Shown here piece by piece: positions 41,178 to 49,819 of a stretch of 64,000 nucleotides of DNA (position 1 is its first letter; every line of letters begins with the position of its first letter). The translations under genes and the position numbers were made by a program. Source of the stretch: Nocardioides rubriscoriae (lineage in GTDB: Bacteria; Actinomycetota; Actinomycetes; Propionibacteriales; Nocardioidaceae); NCBI RefSeq assembly GCF_008087085.1, contig NZ_VIYJ01000007.1, positions 62,001-126,000 of the forward strand. Reading direction: 5' to 3'. The notes beneath the pieces were generated by a model, which saw nothing but the letters and a program-made list of their open reading frames with translations, searched no databases and was not told where the DNA came from.

Positions 41178-41570
41178 ATGCGTCGCTACGACGATCCCGT
41201 GGAGGTCCGGCGCTGTGCGCCGGGCGAGTCCGACGGGCCTGAGCTGGGGCCCGAGCAGTTCTTGTGGCGCGGGCGGCTGTGGAAGGTCCGCGCCGTGCTG
41301 GCCCGCTGGGTCGAGACCGGCTCGTGGTGGCACGGCGACGACGTGCGGGCCGTCCTCGGCACCGACCGGCCCCACGACCAGCCCCACGACCGGCCCCACG
41401 GCGGGGCCGAGGCGGGCGACATCGTCGTGGCGCCGGCGCGCGACCTGCTGCGCGAGCGCGAGCTGTGGCGGGTGCGGGCCGGGCGTGGCGGCCTCGAGAG
41501 CGACGGCGTCTTCGAGCTGTCCTACGACGGCAGCGACGGCTCCTGGCAGCTCGTCGGGTGCGAGGACTGA
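41178..41570 (+). CDS. DUF6504 family protein, SOS-controlled
   Basis: 130 residues. N-terminal MRRYDDPVEVRR and QFLWRGRLWKVRAVLARWVETGSWW are typical of DUF6504, which I know as a small protein encoded next to actinobacterial DnaE2 genes. A low-complexity insert (RPHDQPHDRPHGG) divides it. The C-terminal RVRAGRGGLESDGVFELSYD ends the domain. No enzyme motif. The upstream LexA box and the HEPN gene 7 bases downstream make a damage-response role likely. It may be a polymerase accessory factor; that is inference. Confidence 0.85.
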   Translation: MRRYDDPVEVRRCAPGESDGPELGPEQFLWRGRLWKVRAVLARWVETGSWWHGDDVRAVLGTDRPHDQPHDRPHGGAEAGDIVVAPARDLLRERELWRVRAGRGGLESDGVFELSYDGSDGSWQLVGCED

Positions 41571-41577
41571 GGGGCCG

Positions 41578-42006
41578 GTGACGATGATGCTGCTGCCCGC
41601 GACCACCCACTCCTATCTCGCCCGCTCGGCCGAGTCGTTGTCCGAGGCGATCGCCGCCACCGAGGTGACGACGCGGTACGCCTGTGCCCACGTCGCGGCC
41701 CTGCGCGCCGCGGCCGCCCTGCTCGCCGCCCGCGCCAAGCCCGCCCCTGCGCGGCGCCGTCCCCAGAAGAACGCCTGGGTGCTGCTGGCCGAGGTCGCTC
41801 CCGAGCTGTCCGAGTGGGCGACGTTCTTCGCCGCCGGTGCCGGCAAGCGTGCCGCGGCCGAGGCCGGTTCCACCCGCTCGGTCACCGAGCGCGAGGCCGA
41901 CGACCTGGTCCGCGACGCCGACCGGTTCCTCGCCGTCGTCGAGCAGTCGCTCGGGCTGGTGCCCCACGAGCCGGTCCAGGAGCAGCTGGTGCGCCGGGTG
42001 TCCTGA
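41578..42006 (+). CDS. HEPN-domain protein (SAV_6107 family), SOS-controlled
   Basis: 142 residues from a GTG, 7 bases after DUF6504. Mostly alpha-helical. R33-YACA-H38 is an intact RX4H motif, the catalytic signature of HEPN ribonucleases; the following AALRAAAALLAARAKPAP and NAWVLLAEVAPELSEWATFFAAGAGKR are as in the SAV_6107 family. HEPN RNases act in toxin-antitoxin and other defence systems by cutting RNA. Here the gene shares a LexA-controlled transcript with DUF6504 and no nucleotidyltransferase antitoxin is adjacent. It may tie RNA cleavage to DNA damage; not shown. Confidence 0.85.
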   Translation: MTMMLLPATTHSYLARSAESLSEAIAATEVTTRYACAHVAALRAAAALLAARAKPAPARRRPQKNAWVLLAEVAPELSEWATFFAAGAGKRAAAEAGSTRSVTEREADDLVRDADRFLAVVEQSLGLVPHEPVQEQLVRRVS

Positions 42007-42085
42007 GCGCGGTCACCAGGTGTTCACCTCGACGCGAGGGTTTCCCCGGGCGACGGCGAGAGGGTGCGGGCGCCAAGGTCGACCC

Positions 42086-43243
42086 ATGACTCCCGGGTTC
42101 CGCCGCAGCCACGCGCTCGCCGTCCTCGCCCTGCTCCTGCTCGTCCCGCTCCTGGCGGTGCTGGTGTCCGCGCCGGCCCAGGCGGCCACCGTCACGGTGG
42201 CCTCCGCGCGGGCCACCCAGGACGGTTCGACCACGACGGTGCGCGGCTACGTCGTCGGGCAACCGACCTCGACCACGACGGTGGTCCGCAGCGGCTACCC
42301 CAGCGACTACGCGCTGGCCCTGGCCGACTCCGCCGGGGTCACCGATCCCGCGCAGATGCTCTACGTCCAGATCCCCTCGGCGTTCCGCTCGGCGTGGGGC
42401 CTGCGCACCAACCCCGGCCTGCTCGGCACGCAGATCGACGTCACCGGCACCCTCGCGGCCTATTTCTCGCACCCCGGCCTCACCGGCGCGACCGCGTTCG
42501 CCCTCGCCGGCGGCACGGCCCCCGGTGGCGGGGCCACGGGCGGCACGACCGCCTACGACTCGACGTACTGGAAGAACGCCCTCGGCAGGTCCGGCGCCGG
42601 CCTCGAGTCGTCGCTGCACACGATCATCTCCAGCGGTGTCACCGCGATCTCCTACGACGCCGTGTGGAACGCCCTCAAGGTCACCGACCGCGACCCGGCC
42701 AACAGCAACAACGTGATCCTGCTCTACCAGGGCACCTCGATGGCGGCGTCCAACTACGGGGGAGGGGTCGACCAGTGGAACCGCGAGCACGTCTGGGCCA
42801 AGTCCCACGGCGACTTCGGCACCGCGACCGGCCCGGGCACCGACCTGCACCACCTGCGGCCCACCGACGTGACCGTCAACGCCGCGCGCGGCAACCTCGA
42901 CTTCGACGAGGGCGGCAGCCCCAACGCCGAGGCGCCCGGCAACTACGCCGACGCCGACTCCTGGGAGCCGCGCGACGCCGACAAGGGCGACGTCGCCCGG
43001 ATGATCTTCTACATGTCGGTGCGCTACGAGGGCGGCGACGGCTTCCCCGACCTCGAGGTCAACGACCTGACGGGCAACGGCACGGCGCCCTACCTCGGCA
43101 AGCTCTCGGTGCTCCTGCGGTGGAACGCCCAGGACCCGCCCAGTGCGGCCGAGCTGCGTCGCAACGACGTCATCTACGCGACCTACCAGCACAACCGCAA
43201 CCCGTTCATCGACCACCCCGAGTGGGCCGACAGCATCTGGTGA
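42086..43243 (+). CDS. Secreted endonuclease I with N-terminal OB-like domain
   Basis: 385 residues. Signal peptide (about 1-36, VLALLLLVPLLAVLVSAPAQA). Residues about 38-130 form a nucleic-acid-binding OB-like domain (VASARATQDGSTTTVRGYVVG, DUF6359 type). The catalytic EndA/NucM domain (about 150-385) has the metal-His motif WNREHVWAKSHGDF, TDLHHLRPTDVTVNAARGN and YQHNRNPFIDHPEW. It cuts DNA outside the cell. It lies 80 bases after the HEPN gene, with no LexA box or clear promoter of its own, so it may share the damage-induced transcript. Confidence 0.92.
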   Translation: MTPGFRRSHALAVLALLLLVPLLAVLVSAPAQAATVTVASARATQDGSTTTVRGYVVGQPTSTTTVVRSGYPSDYALALADSAGVTDPAQMLYVQIPSAFRSAWGLRTNPGLLGTQIDVTGTLAAYFSHPGLTGATAFALAGGTAPGGGATGGTTAYDSTYWKNALGRSGAGLESSLHTIISSGVTAISYDAVWNALKVTDRDPANSNNVILLYQGTSMAASNYGGGVDQWNREHVWAKSHGDFGTATGPGTDLHHLRPTDVTVNAARGNLDFDEGGSPNAEAPGNYADADSWEPRDADKGDVARMIFYMSVRYEGGDGFPDLEVNDLTGNGTAPYLGKLSVLLRWNAQDPPSAAELRRNDVIYATYQHNRNPFIDHPEWADSIW

Positions 43244-43276
43244 GGACGGTCGGACGAAGTCCGAGCTGTCCTCGAG

Positions 43277-43339
43277 GGTGGTCGAGCGTCCGGGTCGCCG
43301 ACCGAGGAACGAGGTCGCGAACCGGCGCCGAGACCCCCG
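43277..43339. repeat. Short degenerate copy of the intergenic element
   Basis: Begins GGTGGTCGAG and ends CGAGACCCC, the same outer motifs as the copies at 6.8 and 41 kb, with a shortened middle (GACCGAGGAACGAGGTCG). It fills most of the gap between the nuclease and the DnaE2 promoter. Confidence 0.5.
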
Positions 43340-43385
43340 CAGCCGATCTACGGAACCCGACTGGCCAGTCCCGGCCACGGTGACG

Positions 43386-43391
43386 TAACCT
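43386..43391 (+). promoter_or_regulatory. -10 box TAACCT of the dnaE2 promoter
   Basis: TAACCT stands 8 bases before the LexA box, nearly the same geometry as at the DUF6504 promoter. The -35 region (TGGCCA, 17 bases upstream) is weak. Confidence 0.6.
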
Positions 43392-43399
43392 GGACATGG

Positions 43400-43415
43400 T
43401 CGAACACACGTTCGA
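43400..43415. promoter_or_regulatory. LexA (SOS) box before dnaE2
   Basis: TCGAACACACGTTCGA matches TCGAAC-N4-GTTCGA exactly, 36 bases before the dnaE2 GTG. Confidence 0.92.
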
Positions 43416-43450
43416 TCACCAGGCAGGGGTCGGACCACGCCGGAGGCACC

Positions 43451-46400
43451 GTGCCCGACCCGTTCGTCCACCTCCACGTCGCGTCCGGCTTCTCCCTGCA
43501 GTACGGCGCCACGCACCCGCACGCGCTGGTCGCCCGCGCGGCGGAGCAGGAGATGGACACCCTCGCGCTCACCGACCGCGACGGGGCCTACGGTGCGGTG
43601 CGGTTCGCGCGGGCCTGCCAGGCCGCGCGCCTGCGGACGGTGCTCGGTGTCGACCTCGCCTACCGCACGGCGTCCATCACCCCCACCCCCACCACCGCCA
43701 CCGCCCGCACCCGCATCCCCGCGCCCGGACCGGCCCGCGGCGGCACCCACCGCGACCGGCCGCTCGAGCGCGGCGGCCTGGCCCGCGTCACCGTCCTGGC
43801 CAGCGCCGACACCCGTGGCGGGCGCGCCGGCTGGGCGGCGCTGTGCCGCCTGGTGTCGGCGGTCCACCTCGCCGGCGAGCGCGGCCGTCCGGTCCTCGAC
43901 CTCGCCGACCCGGCCCTGCTGGAGGCGGCCGGGGTCGGCGACCTGCTCGCAAGCGGCGACCTGGTCGTCCTGCTCGGGCCGGCCTCCGAGCTCGGTCCGG
44001 CCGTGACCCGCCGCCGCGACGACCACGCCCTGGCGGCCCTGGCGCCGTGGCGGGCGCTCGTGCCGAGCACCCACCTGGTCGTCGAGGTCGTCAGCCACCG
44101 GCTGCCCGGCACGGGCCGCGGGCGGCAGGACTGGGGGCCGGGCAGCACCCCCCACGCCGCCCGGATGGCCGGGTTGGCGCGTCGGCTCGGGCTCCCGGCG
44201 GTGCTCACCAACGCCGTGCGCCACGCCGAGCGCCGCGACGCGGTCACCGTCGACGTCCTCGACGCCGCCCGACGTCTCGTGGCGCTCGACCTGCGCCACC
44301 TCGAGCGGCGCAACGCCGAGGGCTACCTCAAGTCCGGCAAGGAGATGAGCGACGTCGCCGACGAGGTCGCCCGGGCCGCCGGGCTGGGGGAACGGGGCGG
44401 CCTCGACCTGCTGGCCCGCACCCGGGGCCTCGCCGAGCGCTGCGTGCTCGACCCGCGCGCCGACCTCGGGCTCGGCGAGGTCCACTTCCCCGAGGTCGAC
44501 ACCCACCCCGACGGTCACAGCCTCGACCGCGTGCTGCGCGAGCGCTGCGAGGCGGCGATCGGGCGCTGCTACGGCACCGCCCCCCGCCAGCGCATCTGGA
44601 AGCGGCTCGACGACGAGCTCGAGACCATCCGCACCCTCGGCTACGCGGCCTACTTCCTCACCGTCGCCGACGTCACCGACCTGGTCCGCGAGAGGGGCAT
44701 CCGCTGCGCGGCGCGCGGCTCGGGGGCCGGCAGCCTGGTCAACCACCTGCTCGGCGTCTCGGGGGTCGACCCGCTGCGCCACGGCCTGCTGATGGAGCGG
44801 TTCCTGTCACCGCTGCGCGACGCGCTGCCCGACATCGACGTCGACGTCGAGTCGGCGCGTCGGCTCGAGGTCTACGAGACGGTCCTCGACCGCTTCGGCG
44901 GCGAGCGGTGCGTGACCGTCTCGATGATGGACACCTACCGCGTGCGCCACGCCGTGCGCGACGTCGGCGCTGCGCTCGGCATGCCGCCCGGCGAGGTCGA
45001 CGCGATCGCCACCTCCTTCCCGCACATCCGCGCCCGCGACGCCCGCGCGGCCCTGCGCGACCTGCCCGAGCTGCGCGCGGCCGGGCTGGGCGAGCAGCGG
45101 CTCGACCTGTTCTTCGACCTCGTCGAGCGTCTCGACGGGCTGCCCCGCCACGTCGCGATGCACCCGTGCGGCGTGCTGCTCTCCGACCGCACCCTGCTCG
45201 ACCGCACCCCGGTCGAGGCCAGCTTCGCCGGCTTCCCGATGAGCCAGTTCGACAAGGACGACGTCGAGGACCTCGGCCTGCTCAAGCTCGACGTGCTCGG
45301 CATCCGGATGCAGTCGGCGATGGCCCACGCCGTCGCCGAGGTACGCCGCGTCGACGGAGTCGAGCTCGACCTCGACGACGAGGCCCAGGTGCCGTTCGAC
45401 GACCCGGCGACCTACTCCCTGATCAGCAGCGCCCACACCCTCGGGGTCTTCCAGATCGAGTCGCCCGGCCAGCGCGAGCTGATCGGCAAGTCCGGCATCG
45501 ACGACTTCGGCGAGATCATCACCGACATCTCGTTGTTCCGCCCGGGTCCGGTGCAGAGCGACATGATCACCCCCTACCTCGACGTCAAGCATGGGTGGCG
45601 ACGCGCGAGCTACCTCCACGACGACCTGCGCCCGGTGCTCGAGCAGACCCACGGCGTCGTGGTCTTCCACGAGCAGGTCATCGAGATGATCGCGATCCTC
45701 ACCGGCTGCTCGCTGGCCGAGGGCGACGAGAAGCGCCGCGCCCTCGGCAGCCGCGACGGCATGGAGCAGACCAGACTCTGGTTCTTCCCACGCGCGCTGG
45801 GTCGCGGCTACGACCTCGCCGTCGTCGAACGGGTCTGGGAGGTGGTGGCGGCCTTCGCGTCCTTCGGCTTCTGCAAGGCCCACGCGGCGGCGTTCGCGCT
45901 GCCGACCTACCAGTCGGCGTGGCTCAAGACCCACTGGCCGGCCCACTTCCTGGCCGGCGTCCTGACCCACGACCCCGGCATGTACCCCAAGCGCCTCATC
46001 CTCGACGACGTCCGCCGTCTCGGCATCGAGGTGCGCGGCCTCGACGTCGACCGCTCCGAGCAGGCCTACGTCGTGGAGCCGACCACCGCCGACGCCCGCC
46101 ACCCCTATGCCGTCCGCGTGGCCCTCAGCGAGGTCAAGGGCATCAGCGCCGCCGAGGTCGAGCGGGTCGTCGCGGCCCGCCCCTACGCCTCGCTCACCGA
46201 CTTCTGGCACCGCGCCCGGGTCTCGCGCCCCGTCGTCGAGCGCCTGGTCCTGGCAGGTGGCTTCGACCGCGTCTACGGCATCGACACGACCAGCGGGCTC
46301 GCGGCGCGCGGCCGGGTCACCCGCCGCGACCTGCTGCTCCAGGTCGCCGACCTCGACCGGTTCGGCCGGGCCCTCGAGCGCGCGGGCCGCGGACGCGGCC

Positions 46401-47293
46401 TCGCCGGTCGGCGGGTCGCGCGCACCGCCCGGCCCGCCGACGAGCGGGCGGCCGACTCGGCCGCCCGCAACAGCAGCGACCCGTCGGCGCGGGCCACCAC
46501 CGCCGACCTCGAACGCCACCCGTGGGGCGACGGCGGTGTCTGGGCCCGGGCGTCGGCCCAGGGCCGGAGCACCCCGCCCCCGCCGTCGACGACGTCGGTA
46601 CAGCTGTCGCTCGACCTCGGCGACGCGCCGCAGGAGGGCCTCGTGTCGGGCCTGCCCGAGCTGACCGCGGCCGAGTCGACCGCGGCCGAGCTCGAGATCC
46701 TCGGCCTCGACGTCACCCGCCACGTCGTCGACGGCTACGCCGGCCTGCTCGACGCCCTGGGTGTCACGCGCAGCCGCGACCTGCTGCGTCGTCGTAGCGG
46801 CAGCGAGCTGCTGGTCGCGGGCGTCAAGGTCGCCACCCAGACCCCACCGATCCGCTCGGGGCGCCGCGTCGTCTTCCTGACCCTCGACGACGCCACCGGG
46901 CCGGTCGACGCGACGTTCTTCGAGGACGCCCAGGGCCCCTACGCCCGCACCGTCTTCGGCTCGTGGCTGCTCGTGGTCCGCGGCGTGCTGCGCCGCACCG
47001 GTCACCGTGGGGTGTCGGTGCGCGCCACCGGGGCCTGGGAGCTCTCCGAGCTCCACGCCCGCTGGCGCACCCACGGCACCGAGGCGGTCCTCGACCTGAT
47101 CGCCGCCGCGCCGCGTCCGGGTCGGGGCGGCCACGACGACGGGGCGCCCGTCACGCGCCGTGCCCTGGTGCACAGCAGCGGCTTCGCCCTGTCGCCGTAC
47201 GCCGACGTGCGCCCGGCCGGCGACGCTGTCGCGTCCGGTCCCGCCCGGGTCGACCGTGCCCTGTGGCACCGCAGCCCCGGCAGCCCGGGATGA
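43451..47293 (+). CDS. dnaE2: Error-prone DNA polymerase III alpha subunit DnaE2
   Basis: 1280 residues (usual DnaE2 about 1050-1200). N-terminal PHP domain is degenerate: LHVASGFSLQYGAT lacks the second metal His of the normal HxH. Catalytic palm Asp residues D461 and D463 are in LPDIDVDV and D614 in LKLDVLG. FRPGPVQSDMI and SFGFCKAHAAAFALPTY are family fingers motifs. A C-terminal OB domain (about 1120-1230) follows a low-complexity stretch (about 980-1060). Translesion synthesis after DNA damage. RBS GGAGG; LexA box upstream. Classical partners ImuA' and ImuB are not encoded nearby. Confidence 0.95.
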   Translation: MPDPFVHLHVASGFSLQYGATHPHALVARAAEQEMDTLALTDRDGAYGAVRFARACQAARLRTVLGVDLAYRTASITPTPTTATARTRIPAPGPARGGTHRDRPLERGGLARVTVLASADTRGGRAGWAALCRLVSAVHLAGERGRPVLDLADPALLEAAGVGDLLASGDLVVLLGPASELGPAVTRRRDDHALAALAPWRALVPSTHLVVEVVSHRLPGTGRGRQDWGPGSTPHAARMAGLARRLGLPAVLTNAVRHAERRDAVTVDVLDAARRLVALDLRHLERRNAEGYLKSGKEMSDVADEVARAAGLGERGGLDLLARTRGLAERCVLDPRADLGLGEVHFPEVDTHPDGHSLDRVLRERCEAAIGRCYGTAPRQRIWKRLDDELETIRTLGYAAYFLTVADVTDLVRERGIRCAARGSGAGSLVNHLLGVSGVDPLRHGLLMERFLSPLRDALPDIDVDVESARRLEVYETVLDRFGGERCVTVSMMDTYRVRHAVRDVGAALGMPPGEVDAIATSFPHIRARDARAALRDLPELRAAGLGEQRLDLFFDLVERLDGLPRHVAMHPCGVLLSDRTLLDRTPVEASFAGFPMSQFDKDDVEDLGLLKLDVLGIRMQSAMAHAVAEVRRVDGVELDLDDEAQVPFDDPATYSLISSAHTLGVFQIESPGQRELIGKSGIDDFGEIITDISLFRPGPVQSDMITPYLDVKHGWRRASYLHDDLRPVLEQTHGVVVFHEQVIEMIAILTGCSLAEGDEKRRALGSRDGMEQTRLWFFPRALGRGYDLAVVERVWEVVAAFASFGFCKAHAAAFALPTYQSAWLKTHWPAHFLAGVLTHDPGMYPKRLILDDVRRLGIEVRGLDVDRSEQAYVVEPTTADARHPYAVRVALSEVKGISAAEVERVVAARPYASLTDFWHRARVSRPVVERLVLAGGFDRVYGIDTTSGLAARGRVTRRDLLLQVADLDRFGRALERAGRGRGLAGRRVARTARPADERAADSAARNSSDPSARATTADLERHPWGDGGVWARASAQGRSTPPPPSTTSVQLSLDLGDAPQEGLVSGLPELTAAESTAAELEILGLDVTRHVVDGYAGLLDALGVTRSRDLLRRRSGSELLVAGVKVATQTPPIRSGRRVVFLTLDDATGPVDATFFEDAQGPYARTVFGSWLLVVRGVLRRTGHRGVSVRATGAWELSELHARWRTHGTEAVLDLIAAAPRPGRGGHDDGAPVTRRALVHSSGFALSPYADVRPAGDAVASGPARVDRALWHRSPGSPG

Positions 47294-47311
47294 GTCGTCG
47301 ACGGTCCCCAC

Positions 47312-47317
47312 TAGGGT
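47312..47317 (+). promoter_or_regulatory. -10 box TAGGGT, leaderless start for methyltransferase
   Basis: TAGGGT lies 7 bases before the ATG at 47325. No LexA box is visible, so this gene and dinB may be expressed without damage. Confidence 0.6.
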
Positions 47318-47324
47318 TCATGCC

Positions 47325-48038
47325 ATGTCCGCGAGCGAACGTCGAGCCGCCCCCCGGACCGCCGTGGTGTGGGACGTCCTCGACCCCATCCTGGCCCCGC
47401 GCGGCGACGGTCCGCTCGACGTCGTCGACATCGGCGGCGGCACCGGAGGGTCCGCGGTCCGCATCGCCGGCCTCGGTCACCGCGTCACCGTCGTCGACCC
47501 CAGTCCCGACGCCCTCGCCGCGCTCGACCGGCGCGCCCGCGAGCGCGGCGTCGAGGTGCTCGGCCGCCAGGGCGACCTGTCCGACCTGCCGAGCCTGGTC
47601 GGGGCCGACGGCGCCGACGTCGTGCTCTGCCACGGCGTCCTCGAGGTCGTCGACGACCCCGCCGCCGCGCTCGCCTCGATCCGCGAGGTCCTGCGCCCCG
47701 GTGGCTTCCTCTCGCTGCTGGTCGCCCAGCGCCACGCCGCCGTCGTGGCCCGCGCGATGGCCGGCCACTTCGCCCAGGCCGCGGCGCTCCTCGACTCCAC
47801 CGAGCCCCACGGCCGGACCCGCCGCTACACGGCCCGCGAGGCCGCCGACCTGCTCGAGGCCGCCGACTTCACTGTCGTCTCCACCCACGGCGTCCGCGTC
47901 TTCGCCGACCTGGTCCCCGGCTCCCTGCTCGACCTCGAGCCGGGCGCTGCCGCCGGGCTCGTCGACCTCGAGCGCGCCGTGGCCGGCCGCCCCGAGTACC
48001 TCTCCCTCGCGACCCAGGTGCACCTGCTCGCGACCTGA
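47325..48038 (+). CDS. Class I SAM-dependent methyltransferase
   Basis: 237 residues. SAM-binding motif I VVDIGGGTGGSAVRIAGLG, acidic end of strand 2 in VVDPSPDALAAL, motif post-I RQGDLSDL, and VVLCHGVLEVVDDP before LRPGGFLSLLVAQ. This is the order of small-molecule or tRNA methyltransferases of the UbiE/SmtA type. The N-terminal AVVWDVLDPIL helix is typical of the actinobacterial group found beside DinB. Substrate unknown; 31 bases separate it from the DinB start. Confidence 0.9.
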   Translation: MSASERRAAPRTAVVWDVLDPILAPRGDGPLDVVDIGGGTGGSAVRIAGLGHRVTVVDPSPDALAALDRRARERGVEVLGRQGDLSDLPSLVGADGADVVLCHGVLEVVDDPAAALASIREVLRPGGFLSLLVAQRHAAVVARAMAGHFAQAAALLDSTEPHGRTRRYTAREAADLLEAADFTVVSTHGVRVFADLVPGSLLDLEPGAAAGLVDLERAVAGRPEYLSLATQVHLLAT

Positions 48039-48068
48039 GCCGCGGCTCGAGCCGGTGTGGGGGCGCAC

Positions 48069-49274
48069 GTGACCTCCACCGAGACCTCGACGCCGATCCT
48101 CCACGTCGACATGGACGCGTTCTACGCGTCGGTGATGACCCGCGACCGGCCCGACCTGCAGCAGGTCCCGGTGATGGTCGGCGGCGGCCACCGCGGCGTC
48201 GTGCTGGCCGCCAACTACCCCGCGCGCCAGTACGGCGTCCGCTCGGCCATGACCGGCACCCGCGCGCGCCGGCTGTGCCCGCACATCGTGGTGCTCCAGC
48301 CCGACCACGACCTGTTCTCGACCGTGTCGGGCTCGGTGATGGAGGTCTTCCGCCGGGTCACGCCCCTGGTCGAGTCGGTCTCGCTCGACGAGGCGTTCCT
48401 CGACGTGCGCGCGGCCGGTCGCCGCGCCGGCGACCCGGTCGCGCTCGGCGAGTGGATCCGCGCCACCGTCCACGACGAGCAGCGGATCACCTGCTCGGTG
48501 GGGGTCGCGGCCTCGATCTCGGTCGCCAAGCTCGCCAGCAAGCGGGCCAAGCCCGACGGGTTGCTCGTCGTGCCGCCCGGCGAGGTGACCACGTTCCTGC
48601 ACCCGCTCGACGTCGGTGAGCTCTACGGCGTCGGCGAGAAGACCCGGGCCGTGCTCCACCGCCTGGGGCTGGTCACCGTCGGCGACGTCGCGCACACCCC
48701 GGTCGCCACCCTGCGCCGCGCGGTCGGCCACCACCTGGGCGGTCACCTGCACGACCTGGCGTGGGGGAGCGACACCCGCGCCGTGAGTCCCGGCCGGGCC
48801 GGGGTGTTCGGCCACGGTGGCGGCACCCCCGAGGGCAGCATGGGCGCCCAGGAGACCTTCGGGCGTGACACCGACGACCGCGAGGTGGTGCTGCGCGAGG
48901 TGCTGATGCTGACCGCCAAGGTCACCTCACGGCTGCGCGCGGCCGAGGTGGCCGGCCGCACCGTGACCCTCACCGTCCGCTTCGCCGACTTCACCACGAT
49001 CACCCGCAGCCGCACCCTCGCCGAGGCCACCGACGTCACCCAGGAGGTCTACGCCGCCGCGGTCCGCCTCTACGACGGGCTGCGGCTCCAACGGGCGCGG
49101 GTCCGCCTGGTCGGGGTGCGAGTCGAGGGCCTCGTGCCGCGCGACCGGGTCGAGCGCCAGGGCGTCCTCGGCGAGCGTGAGCGTGGCTGGTCCGACGCCG
49201 ACCGCGCGGTCGACCGGGCGACGCGTCGCTTCGGCTCCTCGGCCGTGCGACCGGCCTCGCTGCTGGGGCGTTGA
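48069..49274 (+). CDS. dinB: DNA polymerase IV (Y-family)
   Basis: 401 residues from the GTG at 48069 (RBS GTGGGGG); a GTG at 48057 is possible. Palm catalytic residues: HVDMDAFYASV and SLDEAFLDV. Thumb HhH GELYGVGEKTRAVLHRLG; little-finger domain with TLTVRFADFTTITRSRTL. The C-terminus lacks an obvious QLxLF clamp-binding motif, which would place it nearer to the M. tuberculosis DinB2 type, but I cannot decide the subgroup. Translesion and mismatch-prone synthesis. No SOS box precedes it; transcription may come from the methyltransferase promoter. Confidence 0.94.
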   Translation: MTSTETSTPILHVDMDAFYASVMTRDRPDLQQVPVMVGGGHRGVVLAANYPARQYGVRSAMTGTRARRLCPHIVVLQPDHDLFSTVSGSVMEVFRRVTPLVESVSLDEAFLDVRAAGRRAGDPVALGEWIRATVHDEQRITCSVGVAASISVAKLASKRAKPDGLLVVPPGEVTTFLHPLDVGELYGVGEKTRAVLHRLGLVTVGDVAHTPVATLRRAVGHHLGGHLHDLAWGSDTRAVSPGRAGVFGHGGGTPEGSMGAQETFGRDTDDREVVLREVLMLTAKVTSRLRAAEVAGRTVTLTVRFADFTTITRSRTLAEATDVTQEVYAAAVRLYDGLRLQRARVRLVGVRVEGLVPRDRVERQGVLGERERGWSDADRAVDRATRRFGSSAVRPASLLGR

Positions 49275-49384
49275 CCGGTCGGTCATACTCACCCCAAGGA
49301 TTTTCTCAACCCGCCTACCGTGACGACGACCACCTGCCTAGAATTGGTCAACACGTGCTGGCTGGCGACCACCAGGAGGACCCG

Positions 49385-49819
49385 GTGCCACTCTCCGAAG
49401 AGGAGCTGCGACTGCTCGAGCAGATGGAGCGCGCCCTCGTCGAGGAGGACCCCAAGTTCGCCTCCACCTTGCGCGGCACCGCGATGCGGACCAGTGCGCG
49501 CCGGCGGGGCATCATCGCGGGGTTCGTCTTCGCCCTCGGCATCACGCTGCTGTTCGTCGGCGTGCTCACCGAGTGGTACGTCGGCATCGTCGGCTTCGTG
49601 CTGATGCTCGGGTCGGCCACGCTGGCCCTCAGCACCGTCAAGACGCGCCAAGCCGCGGCCGCCGACCCGCGCGGCACCACGCACGCCTCCGGTCTGACCT
49701 CGTTCGACGGGGGCCGTCGCACCCGACGCACCCGCGGACGCTCCGGTGGCAATCGGCCGCCGTTCATGGAGCGCATGGAGAACCGCTGGCGCAAGCGCCG
49801 CGAGAGTGGCGGCTTCTAG
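49385..49819 (+). CDS. DUF3040 membrane protein
   Basis: 144 residues from a GTG with RBS AGGAGG. Cytoplasmic N-terminus PLSEEELRLLEQMERALVEEDPKF, the family signature, then two transmembrane helices (about 43-62 and 66-86) and a basic, Arg-rich tail. DUF3040 proteins are kept beside the dcw cluster in actinobacteria (Rv2169c position). Function unknown, perhaps envelope-related. A -10-like TAGAAT stands 40 bases upstream, so this one has a normal 5' leader. Confidence 0.88.
   Translation: MPLSEEELRLLEQMERALVEEDPKFASTLRGTAMRTSARRRGIIAGFVFALGITLLFVGVLTEWYVGIVGFVLMLGSATLALSTVKTRQAAAADPRGTTHASGLTSFDGGRRTRRTRGRSGGNRPPFMERMENRWRKRRESGGF

Noticed and set aside
41882..44782. 966-codon open frame on the minus strand opposite the SOS island
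   Set aside because: High GC content removes stop codons from antisense frames. The translation is low in hydrophobic core residues, has no motif, and runs across two real genes and their promoters.
44807..47311. 834-codon minus-strand frame opposite dnaE2
   Set aside because: Same antisense effect; the plus strand has a full set of polymerase motifs. The composition (Gly/Arg/Asp/Val/Gln) is typical of such shadows.
48039..48068. LexA box before dinB
   Set aside because: No TCGAAC-N4-GTTCGA-like sequence found here or before the methyltransferase gene.
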